NCBI GenBank assembly: GCA_964606895.1 | Contig: CAZSHX010000001.1 | Location: 1-64,000 of the forward strand | Length of the DNA: 64,000 bases | Origin: CAZSHX01 sp964606895 | Lineage (GTDB): Bacteria; Bacteroidota; Ignavibacteria; Kapaibacteriales; UBA2268 | Reading direction: 5' to 3' | Shown here: piece by piece, positions 24,949 to 33,397 of the stretch | Numbering within the stretch: the first letter of the stretch is position 1 | Layout of the letters: each line of letters opens with the position of its first letter | The notes under the pieces: generated by a model | Seen by the model: the letters and a program-made list of their open reading frames with translations, nothing else | Databases searched by the model: none | Told to the model about the DNA's origin: nothing | Translations under genes and position numbers: made by a program

Positions 24949-26322
24949 ATGGATGATACATACATCAATAATGCAAGCAATCATGACAACCCGCAAAATG
25001 ATGTGGGTAAAAATCTGATAAATAAGTACATAGTCCATAAACCGCTTCAATACGGTAAAAAGCTTTACATTGTTGAGTTTCTTGCTGAAAGAACCATTCA
25101 ACTTGTAGCTTTTGTTTCTATTTTGGCAATAGCCGCGATTTTTTATTATGTTTTTCAGGAAGCCACTTATGCTTTCAAGAAACCAGATAAAAAATCAGCG
25201 GAAGTTACAAATACAATTGGTAATACTGCTTCTGCCGGAACAAAACAGAAAACTGATTCTGAACGACCTGCGGCTTATTCACCTGATGAACCTGCAACCA
25301 ATGACCTCAAGCCGCAGCCCTATGATTCGCAAGCTGATGCTTCTTCGGATAAACCACAGGAATATAAACCTGATTCATATTCTCCTGATGGTAATAAAAC
25401 TAATACTACGAGTAAGGATAAATCTGCAAAAATTAAAAAATCTGATGTTGCAAAACCCAAAGAAGTCGCACCCCAACAAGATGTTGTCCTTCAGCAAAGT
25501 GCTTCTTCAGTGGAATCATCACAAGAGAATCAATTATATCTTAAATCATTTATCACTCCGAATGATTACATTGATAACAAACCGCAATATATCTGGCAAC
25601 CCGTTGGCGAAACCGCCAAATATAGTTTTGTTCCTTTGTTCCTTGGTGCTTTCAAAGTTACGGTTATTGGTTTAGTTATAGCCGCACCATTAGCAATATT
25701 AGCGGCAATATTTACAGTTGCTTTTGCACCTAAATGGCTGAAAGAGATTCTGAAGCCTTCAATTGAAATTCTTGCAGGATTTCCGAGTGTTGTTATCGGT
25801 TTTTTCTGTTTGATGACGCTGGCAACAGTTATGCAGAATGTCTTCCATACTACCTTCCGGCTAAATTCTTTTGTTGGAGGTATAGGAATGGCTCTTGCCG
25901 TTATACCGATTATTTACACAGTAACTGAAGATGCCCTCAATTCGGTTCCCAATCACCTAAAGGAAGCAAGTCTTGCACTCGGTGCAACCCGTTGGGAAAC
26001 TGCTTACAGGGTTATACTGCCTGCGGCAACTCCCGGTGTTTTTGCTGCAATTATTCTCGGTTTCGGAAGAGCATTTGGCGAAACAATGATAGCACTCATG
26101 GCAACCGGAAATGCGGCTTTAGTTTCAGCAGATATATTTGAATCTGTTAGAACATTGGCGGCAACAATCGGTTCCGAAATGGCTGAAGTTGAATTTCGCG
26201 GTGCTCACTACGGAGTTCTGTTTTTGATTGGAGCTGTACTTTTTGTTATTACATTTTCTCTAAATGCAATCGCTGAATTTTATGTCCGCAAAAGATTGCT
26301 CAAACGTTTTCAGGGAAATTAA
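24949..26322 (+). CDS. pstC: Phosphate ABC transporter permease PstC with a long low-complexity insert
   Basis: This 457-aa inner-membrane permease compares with ~320 aa usually. A first helix lies at ~51-70. Residues ~78-197 are a hydrophilic, Pro/Ser/Lys-rich segment (PDEPATNDLKPQPYDSQADA). The normal permease core runs from ~226 to the end. The ABC-coupling EAA loop is DALNSVPNHLKEASLALGATRWE, followed by GRAFGETMI. By topology the insert lies on the periplasmic side after helix 1 (inference). pstA starts on the base after the stop. Confidence 0.92.
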   Translation: MDDTYINNASNHDNPQNDVGKNLINKYIVHKPLQYGKKLYIVEFLAERTIQLVAFVSILAIAAIFYYVFQEATYAFKKPDKKSAEVTNTIGNTASAGTKQKTDSERPAAYSPDEPATNDLKPQPYDSQADASSDKPQEYKPDSYSPDGNKTNTTSKDKSAKIKKSDVAKPKEVAPQQDVVLQQSASSVESSQENQLYLKSFITPNDYIDNKPQYIWQPVGETAKYSFVPLFLGAFKVTVIGLVIAAPLAILAAIFTVAFAPKWLKEILKPSIEILAGFPSVVIGFFCLMTLATVMQNVFHTTFRLNSFVGGIGMALAVIPIIYTVTEDALNSVPNHLKEASLALGATRWETAYRVILPAATPGVFAAIILGFGRAFGETMIALMATGNAALVSADIFESVRTLAATIGSEMAEVEFRGAHYGVLFLIGAVLFVITFSLNAIAEFYVRKRLLKRFQGN

Positions 26323-27606
26323 ATGAAAAAAAATAAGAATTTATTAAGCAAAATTATAACAGGTTTAATTCTTCTGCCTGCACTATTGATTCTATTGGTT
26401 TTAATGACAAAAGTACCCTGGTATGCTTCAATCATCATTTTAGTTATCTCATATTTTGGAATTAAATTTCTTAAAACAAAAATTGAGATTGACTTCAGAA
26501 GAATGATAACTGAAAACCTATCAATTGCTTTGACAGGTATTTCGGCTGTTATAATCATTGTTTTTATCATTTATCTTTTGGTTCATATCATATTACTTGG
26601 AAAAAGCAACCTGACTTGGACATTTCTCACTTCAAATCCTTTAGAAGGATTAACACAGGGTGGAATTTTTCCGGCAATATTCGGAACTACACTTTTAGTT
26701 ATTATGATGTCACTTATTGGTGTACCTATTGGAACAATAACTGCAATTTATCTTGCCGAATATGCACGGGAAAATTCAATACTGACAAAATCAATCCGAT
26801 TTGCAGTTAATACTTTAGCCGGTGTTCCTGCAATTGTTTTCGGACTTTTCGGATTAGGTTTTTTCATCGGCTTTGTCGGTAAAAATATGGATAACTTCGA
26901 GCATAACAGCAGAATGAAAAAGTTAGAAGTAATCATCAATCAACCTTCTTCTGTTTTTGCTAAGGACGGCAAAGCTACTGCTAACTCATTTAAAGAGATG
27001 TTAGTTAAAAACGATTCTGTATATTGGGACAATCAGATTGGTTTAACAAAAATATTTGGCGAAATGAAAGGTGAACAAACCAGAATTGATAAAGCAGAAT
27101 TCAGACAATTTTTCAAACAAAGAAGCAGACCGAAATGGGCTCAGCCTGCACTTATTTGGGCGGCTTTGACAATGGCTTTACTGACTCTTCCGGTTGTAAT
27201 AGTATCGGTTGAAGAAGCAATCAGGACTATACCAAGGGATTTGAGAGAAGCAAGTCTGGCATTGGGAGCAACAAAATTCGCAACAATCCTTAGGATCGTC
27301 ATTCCCGGGTCATTATCAGGCATTCTAACTGGTGCAATTCTGACAGTCAGCCGTGGTGCGGGCGAGGTGGCTCCGATTCTATTTACGGGAGTAGCCTATT
27401 ATTTGCCGGATTTACCAAATTCATTATCATCGCAGTTTATGCACATGGGTTATCATATTTATATTTTAACCACCCAATCAACTAACGTTGAATTAACAAA
27501 ACCTTTGCAGTACGCTACCACCCTTGTATTACTGTTATTAACCTTTTTACTTAATTTTACGGCTATATTCCTGCGTTCAAGAATACGTTCGAAAATGGCT
27601 AAATAA
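26323..27606 (+). CDS. pstA: Phosphate ABC transporter permease PstA with N-terminal extension and loop insert
   Basis: The product is 427 aa; typical PstA is ~290. Two hydrophobic segments at ~10-50 precede the usual first helix (~65-95). An ~85-residue charged insert (~187-271, including FGEMKGEQTRIDKAEF) splits the permease core between two helices. The coupling loop EEAIRTIPRDLREASLALGATK is intact, as is the following SRGAGEVAP. The gene is immediately adjacent to pstC and 30 bp before pstB, in one operon. Confidence 0.92.
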   Translation: MKKNKNLLSKIITGLILLPALLILLVLMTKVPWYASIIILVISYFGIKFLKTKIEIDFRRMITENLSIALTGISAVIIIVFIIYLLVHIILLGKSNLTWTFLTSNPLEGLTQGGIFPAIFGTTLLVIMMSLIGVPIGTITAIYLAEYARENSILTKSIRFAVNTLAGVPAIVFGLFGLGFFIGFVGKNMDNFEHNSRMKKLEVIINQPSSVFAKDGKATANSFKEMLVKNDSVYWDNQIGLTKIFGEMKGEQTRIDKAEFRQFFKQRSRPKWAQPALIWAALTMALLTLPVVIVSVEEAIRTIPRDLREASLALGATKFATILRIVIPGSLSGILTGAILTVSRGAGEVAPILFTGVAYYLPDLPNSLSSQFMHMGYHIYILTTQSTNVELTKPLQYATTLVLLLLTFLLNFTAIFLRSRIRSKMAK

Positions 27607-27636
27607 TTTTGAAATTTTAATATTTGAGATAGTTAA

Positions 27637-28395
27637 ATGAAAAATCAAAAAATAAGTGTTGAGAATCTGAACTTTTATTACGGTTCCAAACAAGCCCTGA
27701 AGGATATCACAATTGATATCCCCGAAAAACAGGTAACTGCATTTATCGGTCCTTCGGGCTGTGGGAAATCTACTTTTCTTCGGACGCTGAACAGAATGAA
27801 TGATTTGATTGAAAAAGTCAAAATCGAAGGTTCAGTAAAAATTGACGGAATTGATATTTATGACAAAAACCTCGATGTTGTTCAGCTTAGGAAACGAATC
27901 GGTATGGTTTTTCAAAAATCAAACCCATTCCCAAAATCAATTTATGATAATATTGCTTATGGTCCAAGAGTGAACGGCTTCAGCGACAGAAAAAAGCTTG
28001 ACGAAATTGTCGAGGAAAGTCTGAAAAGAGCGGCAATCTGGGATGAAGTCAAAGACCGGCTGAAAGGCAGTGCTTTGGGACTTTCCGGCGGACAACAGCA
28101 GAGAATCTGCATTGCAAGGGCTTTGGCTGTCAATCCCGATATAATTTTGATGGACGAACCTGCAAGTGCTCTCGACCCGATTTCTACTTCAAAAATCGAA
28201 GAATTAATCAATGAACTGAAGCATAATTACACGATAGTAATCGTTACTCACAACATGCAGCAAGCCGCAAGAGTCAGCGACCATACTGCTTTCTTCTATC
28301 TTGGATTATTGATTGAATTTGATAAAACAAGAAAGATATTTACAAGTCCGTCTAATAAGCAGACCGAGGATTACGTGACCGGTCGTTTCGGTTGA
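27637..28395 (+). CDS. pstB: Phosphate ABC transporter ATPase PstB
   Basis: This 252-aa cytoplasmic ATPase powers phosphate import. It has Walker A GPSGCGKST (residues ~39-47), the Q-loop VFQKSNPFPKSIYDNIAYG, signature LSGGQQQR, Walker B ILMDEPASALDP and switch His in VTHNMQQA. FYLGLLIEFD and the C-terminal YVTGRFG are typical for PstB. Length and motifs are complete. Confidence 0.98.
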   Translation: MKNQKISVENLNFYYGSKQALKDITIDIPEKQVTAFIGPSGCGKSTFLRTLNRMNDLIEKVKIEGSVKIDGIDIYDKNLDVVQLRKRIGMVFQKSNPFPKSIYDNIAYGPRVNGFSDRKKLDEIVEESLKRAAIWDEVKDRLKGSALGLSGGQQQRICIARALAVNPDIILMDEPASALDPISTSKIEELINELKHNYTIVIVTHNMQQAARVSDHTAFFYLGLLIEFDKTRKIFTSPSNKQTEDYVTGRFG

Positions 28396-28450
28396 TTTTT
28401 GCCGATTTTTATATTTTTAATTATATTCCTATAATAATATTGAGAAAAAA

Positions 28451-29164
28451 ATGAACGAACATCTTTATAAACCTTTTGAAGAAGAACTGAACAAGCTGAG
28501 ATACAGATTAATCCGAATGGGCACATTAGTCCAACAGCAATCTGAATTCACTTATACTTCACTAACTGAAAATAATCTTGAACTTGCAAGACAAGTTCTT
28601 GAGCTTGAGATTAAAGTAAACAAACTTGATATCAAAATTGACAAGCAGTGTTTACGGATATTTGCACTTCACCAACCGGTAGCAATGGATCTCAGACTTG
28701 TTCTATCGGCAGTTTCGATGAACGACAATATGGAGCTTATCGGCGATATGACTTCAAATGTTGCCGAAAGTATCCTGAAAATGAAGCATATCCCCGGTCT
28801 TGTTGCTAAAACCAAACTCCCCGAACTGGGCAGACATGTTGTATTGATAGTAACAAAACTAATGGATTCATTTGTAAATATGAATAAAGAACTCGCAATT
28901 GAAGCAATAAATATGGATAAATTGTCCAATGAGTTATACCACCAGAGTTTTGATATTTTAACCGAAATAATGAAACAAGATAATTCCGTAATCGAAACAT
29001 CGGCACATTTGATTGATATCAATAGAAATATGCAATCCATATCCCGCCAAACAAAAAGCATAGCAGAAGAACTGGTATTTCTTTTTGAAGCAAAAATTAT
29101 CAAGCATCAGTATTTGGATGATACATTTGACGAAAATCCTGAACCGGATTCAGAATCGAATTAA
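28451..29164 (+). CDS. phoU: Phosphate transport system accessory protein PhoU
   Basis: This 237-aa all-helical protein has the two PhoU repeats. The metal-binding signatures are present: LELEIKVNKLDIKIDKQCLR, then LRLVLSAVSMNDNMELIGDM in the first half, and the related HLIDINRNMQSISRQTKSI in the second. PhoU restrains the Pst transporter and its histidine kinase. It is the last gene of the porin-pst operon, 55 bp after pstB. No phoR or phoB homologue is in the window. Confidence 0.95.
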   Translation: MNEHLYKPFEEELNKLRYRLIRMGTLVQQQSEFTYTSLTENNLELARQVLELEIKVNKLDIKIDKQCLRIFALHQPVAMDLRLVLSAVSMNDNMELIGDMTSNVAESILKMKHIPGLVAKTKLPELGRHVVLIVTKLMDSFVNMNKELAIEAINMDKLSNELYHQSFDILTEIMKQDNSVIETSAHLIDINRNMQSISRQTKSIAEELVFLFEAKIIKHQYLDDTFDENPEPDSESN

Positions 29165-29276
29165 GAAATTAATCCAATTGCTTACGAAACATATGAATTA
29201 TTTACAACAATATAAAAAACAAAAAAGTACAAATATTTTTAAAATAATAAAAAAACATGTTCGTATTTTTAGTCGT

Positions 29277-29296
29277 GACTAAATATAATATTAGTC
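29277..29296. promoter_or_regulatory. 20-bp imperfect palindrome upstream of an exported-protein gene
   Basis: GACTAAATATAATATTAGTC has perfect 6-bp arms (GACTAA/TTAGTC) and an AT centre, 62 bp before the next ATG. It is flanked by a further TTTTTAGTC and GTCAAAAA. It could be an operator for a dimeric regulator or a promoter-overlapping site. Confidence 0.35.
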
Positions 29297-29358
29297 AAAA
29301 ATAATTTAAATTATTGTGTTTATAATTCATTTTCGTTTACATTCATGGAGGATTTATA

Positions 29359-29868
29359 ATGAATCACTTAAAAAAATATATGGCGGCACTTTTAGTTGTT
29401 GCGGCTACTTTCACTTTCCTCGGCTCCACTCAGGAAGCTAAAGCTATTGGAATACATGTTAAAATAACATTCGGTCGCGGCACCGGCTGTACCAAAAAGG
29501 GTGTTTGCGATGTAGATGTCGGGGTTGACCTCAAAAGTTTCCGCCAAGCCGGCAGAAGCGGGACAAATGAGGCAATAGTTGAGGCAGATGCAGTAGTCGA
29601 AAACGGTTATCTTGTTATTACTTTCAAGAAACCGATGGACAAAAGAGCTATTGAAGATGCACCCGAAGGAACACCACAAGGAAAAGTTGCAATGCAGGAT
29701 TTGCATGTAACATTCCATGGAGGCGATAAATTCTCATTTTCAAAAGCCGCCGCTGAAAAGCTTGGTTTTTCCTCTCTTTCAGTTGCTGATGGAGATTATG
29801 TCCTTGAAGGAAAGACATTAAAAATTAAACTACGTGAATCCCCCACAAAAGGAAGCAGTACAAACTAA
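29359..29868 (+). CDS. Small exported protein of unknown function
   Basis: The product is 169 aa, with GGAGG before the ATG. The signal peptide is MNHLKKYMAALLVVAATFTFLGSTQEAKA. The mature part opens IGIHVKITFGRGTGCTKKGVCDVDVG, with a Cys pair 7 residues apart that could form a disulfide. It then has VENGYLVITFKKPMDKRAIED and YVLEGKTLKIKLRE. The composition is strand-rich and hydrophilic. It resembles small Bacteroidota secreted proteins, but I cannot name the family. It has its own transcription unit between phoU and a barrel gene. Confidence 0.7.
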   Translation: MNHLKKYMAALLVVAATFTFLGSTQEAKAIGIHVKITFGRGTGCTKKGVCDVDVGVDLKSFRQAGRSGTNEAIVEADAVVENGYLVITFKKPMDKRAIEDAPEGTPQGKVAMQDLHVTFHGGDKFSFSKAAAEKLGFSSLSVADGDYVLEGKTLKIKLRESPTKGSSTN

Positions 29869-29905
29869 TTTTTGTTCATAGTGAGCATTTAATAATAAAC
29901 ACCAT

Positions 29906-29957
29906 TCCCCTCCATTGTTTTTCTTTTTTTTGAGATTGACTTTATGGAGGGGATTTT
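29906..29957 (+). terminator. Possible terminator after the small exported protein gene
   Basis: TCCCCTCCAT (29906-29915) pairs with ATGGAGGGGA (29944-29953), followed by TTTTAAT. The 28-nt loop is long and T-rich, so efficiency is uncertain. Confidence 0.5.
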
Positions 29958-30033
29958 AATAATTAATTGATTATTCCCAATAAATCATTCTTTAAGCTTT
30001 AAAATAATTTTTATTTAAAACTTCTAATAACAA

Positions 30034-30948
30034 ATGAAAAATACTCTAATTATATTGTTTGCACTTGTTTTGTTTTCGTGTACTGCTTTTTCGCAGGAAT
30101 CGAAGGACAGCACCAAGTCCGCTTCGGAAGAAAAAACCTCAGCCAAACAGGATGAAAACACAAGCTCTGTTTCTCAGTTTTCATTTAATCCAAGTCTTGG
30201 GCTAACATATTTGAATTCAAGTAAAGCCCAAGAATCGAACGAAAACCTGCAATGGCTTGCCAAACTCCAGACCAAATATAGTTACGAAGGTAAATCTTTT
30301 CAGCTTAATACAAGTCTGCTTTCTCAATACGGGCAAATTCATTCCAAACATTTACCTGCCGAAAAATTTCAGGACGATTTTATATTTACGCTAACTCCAT
30401 CAATGACGGTAATTAACAAACCCGCTATCAGACTTTTCCTCGAAACAGTGGCTGAAACACAAATGGGGAAGGGTAAAATCGGCGAAAGACCTACTTCCTT
30501 TGCTGACCCATTATTCCTTTACCAGACATTATTCGTTGGTCAGAAACAATTTCTAATTCAAAGTACCGATAAATCCAATTTTGAAGTTACTTACGGAATC
30601 GGCTATGCTTTTCAACAAACATTAACAAGAAGCTTTAAAAAGGATACATTATCCACAAGTGCCCAAACGAACTTCGAATCAGGCGTAAGTGCTATTTTCC
30701 AGATTGATATGAACGTTGAATTAGCCAAGAATCTTAAATATAAACTATCTCTCAAATCGGTAGCTCTTTCTAAGGACGATTTCTTTAAAGATGTTAAATC
30801 TTCAAGAGGAAGTGTTTTGCTTGGAACAGGCATTTTCTACAGTTTAATCGGAATAGAATACAATCTTCACATGGTTTACGACAAAAATTATTCACCCGTT
30901 CGCCAGCTTGAGCAGTCATTGCTCGTTACTTTTAATCTTGATCTTTAG
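30034..30948 (+). CDS. Outer-membrane barrel-like protein (DUF3078-like)
   Basis: The product is 304 aa, with signal peptide MKNTLIILFALVLFSCTAFSQ. The Ser/Lys/Glu-rich linker (~22-45) is followed by alternating amphipathic strands (WLAKLQTKYSYEGKSFQLNTSL; FEVTYGIGYAFQQTLTRSF; LLGTGIFYSLIGIEYNLHMVYD). It ends SLLVTFNLDL. The pattern fits a DUF3078-like outer-membrane protein. Its 3' end overlaps the convergent ROK kinase gene by 4 bp. Function unknown. Confidence 0.7.
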   Translation: MKNTLIILFALVLFSCTAFSQESKDSTKSASEEKTSAKQDENTSSVSQFSFNPSLGLTYLNSSKAQESNENLQWLAKLQTKYSYEGKSFQLNTSLLSQYGQIHSKHLPAEKFQDDFIFTLTPSMTVINKPAIRLFLETVAETQMGKGKIGERPTSFADPLFLYQTLFVGQKQFLIQSTDKSNFEVTYGIGYAFQQTLTRSFKKDTLSTSAQTNFESGVSAIFQIDMNVELAKNLKYKLSLKSVALSKDDFFKDVKSSRGSVLLGTGIFYSLIGIEYNLHMVYDKNYSPVRQLEQSLLVTFNLDL

Positions 30949-31901
30949 CTTTCTGCAACAGCCGCCGCACCAAGAATTGCGGCATCATTTTCAGGCAATT
31001 GAGAAGGTAAAATCCTGACTTTATTTTTAAAAGTTTGGAGCATTGATGCTTCCATATATTTTTTAACCGGTTCAAAAATAAATTCTTTAGCCTGAGCCAA
31101 TCCACCAAAAAGAAAAACTGCTTCGGGACTTGTTATTGCAACTACATCTGCAAGCTTTTCGCCAAGTAGCCTGCATGTATCATCAAAAGCCCGAAGTGCA
31201 ATTGAATCTCCCTTTTTTGCGGCATTGTAAATCTCTTTAGATGTAAGTTCAATTTCTGACAAATCTCTTAAAATACTCTTTTCATTAATATTTGCAAGGA
31301 TTTCAAGAACCGTGGTTTTTATTCCTGTTGCAGAACAGTAAGTTTCCAGACAGCCTTTTCTTCCGCATCCGCACAATCTTCCTCCGGGAATCGCGATGAT
31401 GTGGCCTACTTCTCCGGCAAAACCATCATTGCCGTACATCAAACAGCCATTAACAACAAAACCGCTTCCCAACCCTGTACCGAGAGTAATCAGAATGAAG
31501 TTTTTCATGCCTTTTGCTCCGCCATAAATCATTTCGCCAAGTGCGGCGGCATTTGCATCGTTTGTAAGTTTGACAGGAACGCACATTTCGGCTGAAATCA
31601 TATCGGCAAGTTTAATAATGCCTTTCCATTTAAGATTTGGGGCATATTCAATCGTACCGTTAAAATAATTCCCATTCGGAGCACCTACACCAATTCTTTT
31701 TAGTCTTTTTCCGGAACACTTTTCCGCCATCAACTTACGGATTCCGGAACATAAATCCCGGACAAACCCATCAACTTCTGGGTAGGAGTCAGTTCGGATT
31801 GAGTCTTTTGCAAGGCACTCACCCGTAGATGTTACGGCACCAAAAACTGTATTTGTTCCGCCGATGTCAATACCGATAACAATTTCATTCATAAACTGCA
31901 T
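30945..31901 (-). CDS. ROK family sugar kinase (glucokinase-like)
   Basis: This 318-aa cytoplasmic enzyme has the ATP-binding DIGGTNTVFGAV near the N-terminus, the sugar site with the catalytic Asp in LTNDANAAALGE, GTGLGSGFVVNG and EVGHIIAIPGG. The ROK zinc motif is CGCGRKGCLETYCSATGI. These features fit a glucokinase or N-acylhexosamine kinase; the sugar cannot be settled. Two in-frame ATGs (31901 and 31892) exist without a strong ribosome site. It probably feeds glucose-6-phosphate to the mutase and glycolysis genes at 10-12.7 kb. Confidence 0.92.
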   Translation of the reverse strand: MQFMNEIVIGIDIGGTNTVFGAVTSTGECLAKDSIRTDSYPEVDGFVRDLCSGIRKLMAEKCSGKRLKRIGVGAPNGNYFNGTIEYAPNLKWKGIIKLADMISAEMCVPVKLTNDANAAALGEMIYGGAKGMKNFILITLGTGLGSGFVVNGCLMYGNDGFAGEVGHIIAIPGGRLCGCGRKGCLETYCSATGIKTTVLEILANINEKSILRDLSEIELTSKEIYNAAKKGDSIALRAFDDTCRLLGEKLADVVAITSPEAVFLFGGLAQAKEFIFEPVKKYMEASMLQTFKNKVRILPSQLPENDAAILGAAAVAES

Positions 31902-31966
31902 TTAATTTTACTTAGTTTTTGTTAAATAATTCTAAAAAAAGAATAAATAATTATAAATTCCAAGCA

Positions 31967-31974
31967 CAAAGATA
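31967..31974 (-). promoter_or_regulatory. Candidate -7 box upstream of the ROK kinase gene
   Basis: TATCTTTG on the minus strand matches TAnnTTTG, 66 bp before the ATG. The nearest upstream TTTG is 23 bases away, longer than the usual 19-21, so confidence is moderate. I see no other element in 31902-32090. Confidence 0.4.
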
Positions 31975-32094
31975 GTAAACAAATTTATTATATTTACCAA
32001 AAACAATTCTGAAGTCAAACTTTTAAATAATCTTATTTTAAAAAGATAAAATTTGTGAAATTGGAGATTAAAAGTGAATATTTACCTAAAAAAA

Positions 32095-32131
32095 TTAAAA
32101 AAGCCTGACTTAATAAAAAGGCAGGCTTTTC
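32095..32131 (-). terminator. Terminator of efp
   Basis: On the minus strand AAAAGCCTG (32122-32130) pairs with CAGGCTTTT (32099-32107), followed by a T-rich run. It lies 27 bp past the efp stop. Confidence 0.85.
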
Positions 32132-32157
32132 TTAAAAATATTGGGAGTACTTTATGT

Positions 32158-32724
32158 TTACTCTTTAACTCTTTCGATGTAGGCACCGTTGCGGCTGTCC
32201 ACTCTGATTAAATCGCCTTCGTTGATGAATAGGGGTACATTGATGTTTGCTCCGGTTTCCATAACGGCAGGTTTCAAAACGTTAGTAGCAGTATCGCCCT
32301 TCAATCCCGGGTCGGTATGTTCAACTCTGAGCTGAACATGAGAAGGCAGTTCGGCGGCAATAACTGTTGTATCAACAAACGCAAGCTGAACATCCTGATT
32401 CTCCTTCATGAAGTTAATGGCATCGCCAATGATTTCCGAATCAACAGGAATTTGGTCATAAGTAGAAGGATTCATGAAAATAAGGGCATTCCCGTCGCGA
32501 TAGAGATAGGTGTAGTTGTTTCTTTCCACACGAACGAATTCGATTGATTCACCGGAACGGAAACGGTTTTCTGATAGTTTGCCGGACTTCATATTGCGCA
32601 TCTTCACCTGATAGAATGCACGAAGGTTTCCGGGAGTTCTGTGTTCCGATTCAAGGACAAGATGAAGCTCGCCATTAAAATTGACGACAGAACCGGGTCT
32701 TAAATCTGATGTACTTCCAGCCAT
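32158..32724 (-). CDS. efp: Translation elongation factor P, Asn-tip variant
   Basis: EF-P relieves ribosome stalling at polyproline. At 188 aa it has three domains: KOW-like ~5-65, S1-like ~70-130, and the C-terminal OB fold with the signature PLFINEGDLIRVDSRNGAYIERV. The tip loop, usually VKPGKG with the modified Lys34, reads HRTPGNLRAF, so Asn33 replaces the Lys. The EpmA/B lysine route therefore cannot apply, and the R32 rhamnosylation context of EarP types is also not reproduced. It starts 39 nt behind tRNA-Cys and no separate promoter is evident, so co-transcription is possible. Confidence 0.95.
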   Translation of the reverse strand: MAGSTSDLRPGSVVNFNGELHLVLESEHRTPGNLRAFYQVKMRNMKSGKLSENRFRSGESIEFVRVERNNYTYLYRDGNALIFMNPSTYDQIPVDSEIIGDAINFMKENQDVQLAFVDTTVIAAELPSHVQLRVEHTDPGLKGDTATNVLKPAVMETGANINVPLFINEGDLIRVDSRNGAYIERVKE

Positions 32725-32763
32725 AAAATTATAATAGTAAATTATTTATAAATAAGTAAGTTG

Positions 32764-32834
32764 AGGTGCCTGTCGGAATCGAACCAACTTACGAGGTTTT
32801 GCAGACCTCTGCCTAACCGTTCGGCCAAGGCACC
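32764..32834 (-). tRNA. tRNA-Cys (anticodon GCA)
   Basis: This is a 71-nt cloverleaf. Acceptor GGTGCCT pairs with AGGCACC, with U73 as the discriminator that cysteinyl-tRNA synthetase expects. The anticodon stem is GAGGT/ACCTC with loop CTGCAAA (anticodon GCA); the T-loop is TTCGATT. CCA is not encoded. Confidence 0.96.
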
Positions 32835-32848
32835 GTTTTACAGAACTA

Positions 32849-32880
32849 CAAAATTAAGAAGAAAAATTTGAAAAAGCAAA
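32849..32880 (-). promoter_or_regulatory. Bacteroidota-type promoter of tRNA-Cys (and possibly efp)
   Basis: On the minus strand TTTG (32877-32880), 20 bases, then TAATTTTG (32849-32856). The 14 bases from the -7 box, TAATTTTGTAGTTC, are identical to those in front of tRNA-Val. Confidence 0.8.
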
Positions 32881-32919
32881 ATAAAGTTGAAAGTAATCTG
32901 AAACAATTTGAAAAAAGTA

Positions 32920-32950
32920 TTTGTAAAGAAAAAAAAAAGTTGTAATTTTG
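32920..32950 (+). promoter_or_regulatory. Bacteroidota-type promoter of tRNA-Leu(GAG)
   Basis: TTTG (32920-32923), 19 bases, then TAATTTTG (32943-32950). The tRNA starts 13 bases after the box. It is divergent from the tRNA-Cys promoter within 129 bp. Confidence 0.8.
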
Positions 32951-32963
32951 TAATCCAATAATT

Positions 32964-33045
32964 GCGGAAGTGGTGAAATGGCAGACACGCCATCTTGAGG
33001 GGGTGGTGCTCAAAAGGCATGGGGGTTCAAGTCCCCCCTTCCGCA
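32964..33045 (+). tRNA. tRNA-Leu (anticodon GAG)
   Basis: This is a class II tRNA. Acceptor GCGGAAG pairs with CTTCCGC, then A73. The anticodon stem is CCATC/GGTGG with loop TTGAGGG (anticodon GAG, reading CUC/CUU). It has a variable arm and T-arm GGGGG-TTCAAGT-CCCCC. It is followed directly by a terminator. Confidence 0.94.
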
Positions 33046-33058
33046 CAAAAACAGACGT

Positions 33059-33091
33059 AACCCCTTGAAATATAAGGGGTTTTTTATTTTT
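33059..33091 (+). terminator. Terminator of tRNA-Leu(GAG)
   Basis: AACCCCTT (33059-33066) pairs with AAGGGGTT (33074-33081), then a T-run. Confidence 0.9.
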
Positions 33092-33279
33092 GCATACGAT
33101 ATTACATACAAACATACAGGCTAAATATATTTTTAGCTGTACTTAAATTCAGAAAATCGCACTACAATCTGGCAATATTCCCGTCAATAATCTGGAATTC
33201 TTTCATCTTTTTCCTCGTGCCAGTAGTTCCCGCCTGCCGTTCTTCAACTTGCTGTGTTAATTTTCAATAACTTTAAGAT

Positions 33280-33299
33280 GTCAGGAGGCAACTCCTGAC
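33280..33299. repeat. Perfect hairpin with GCAA tetraloop
   Basis: GTCAGGAG-GCAA-CTCCTGAC has an 8-bp perfect stem and a GNRA loop. It lies in the otherwise featureless 33092-33397 gap. No T-run follows, so it is not a typical terminator; it may be a small intergenic repeat. Confidence 0.4.
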
Positions 33300-33397
33300 C
33301 TAAGTCGAATAAATAATCTAAAAAATCAGATGGTAATTTGAAATATTATAATTAAGTTTGTTCTGAATATTAATTGTCTTTTTTTGAGATAGAAATT

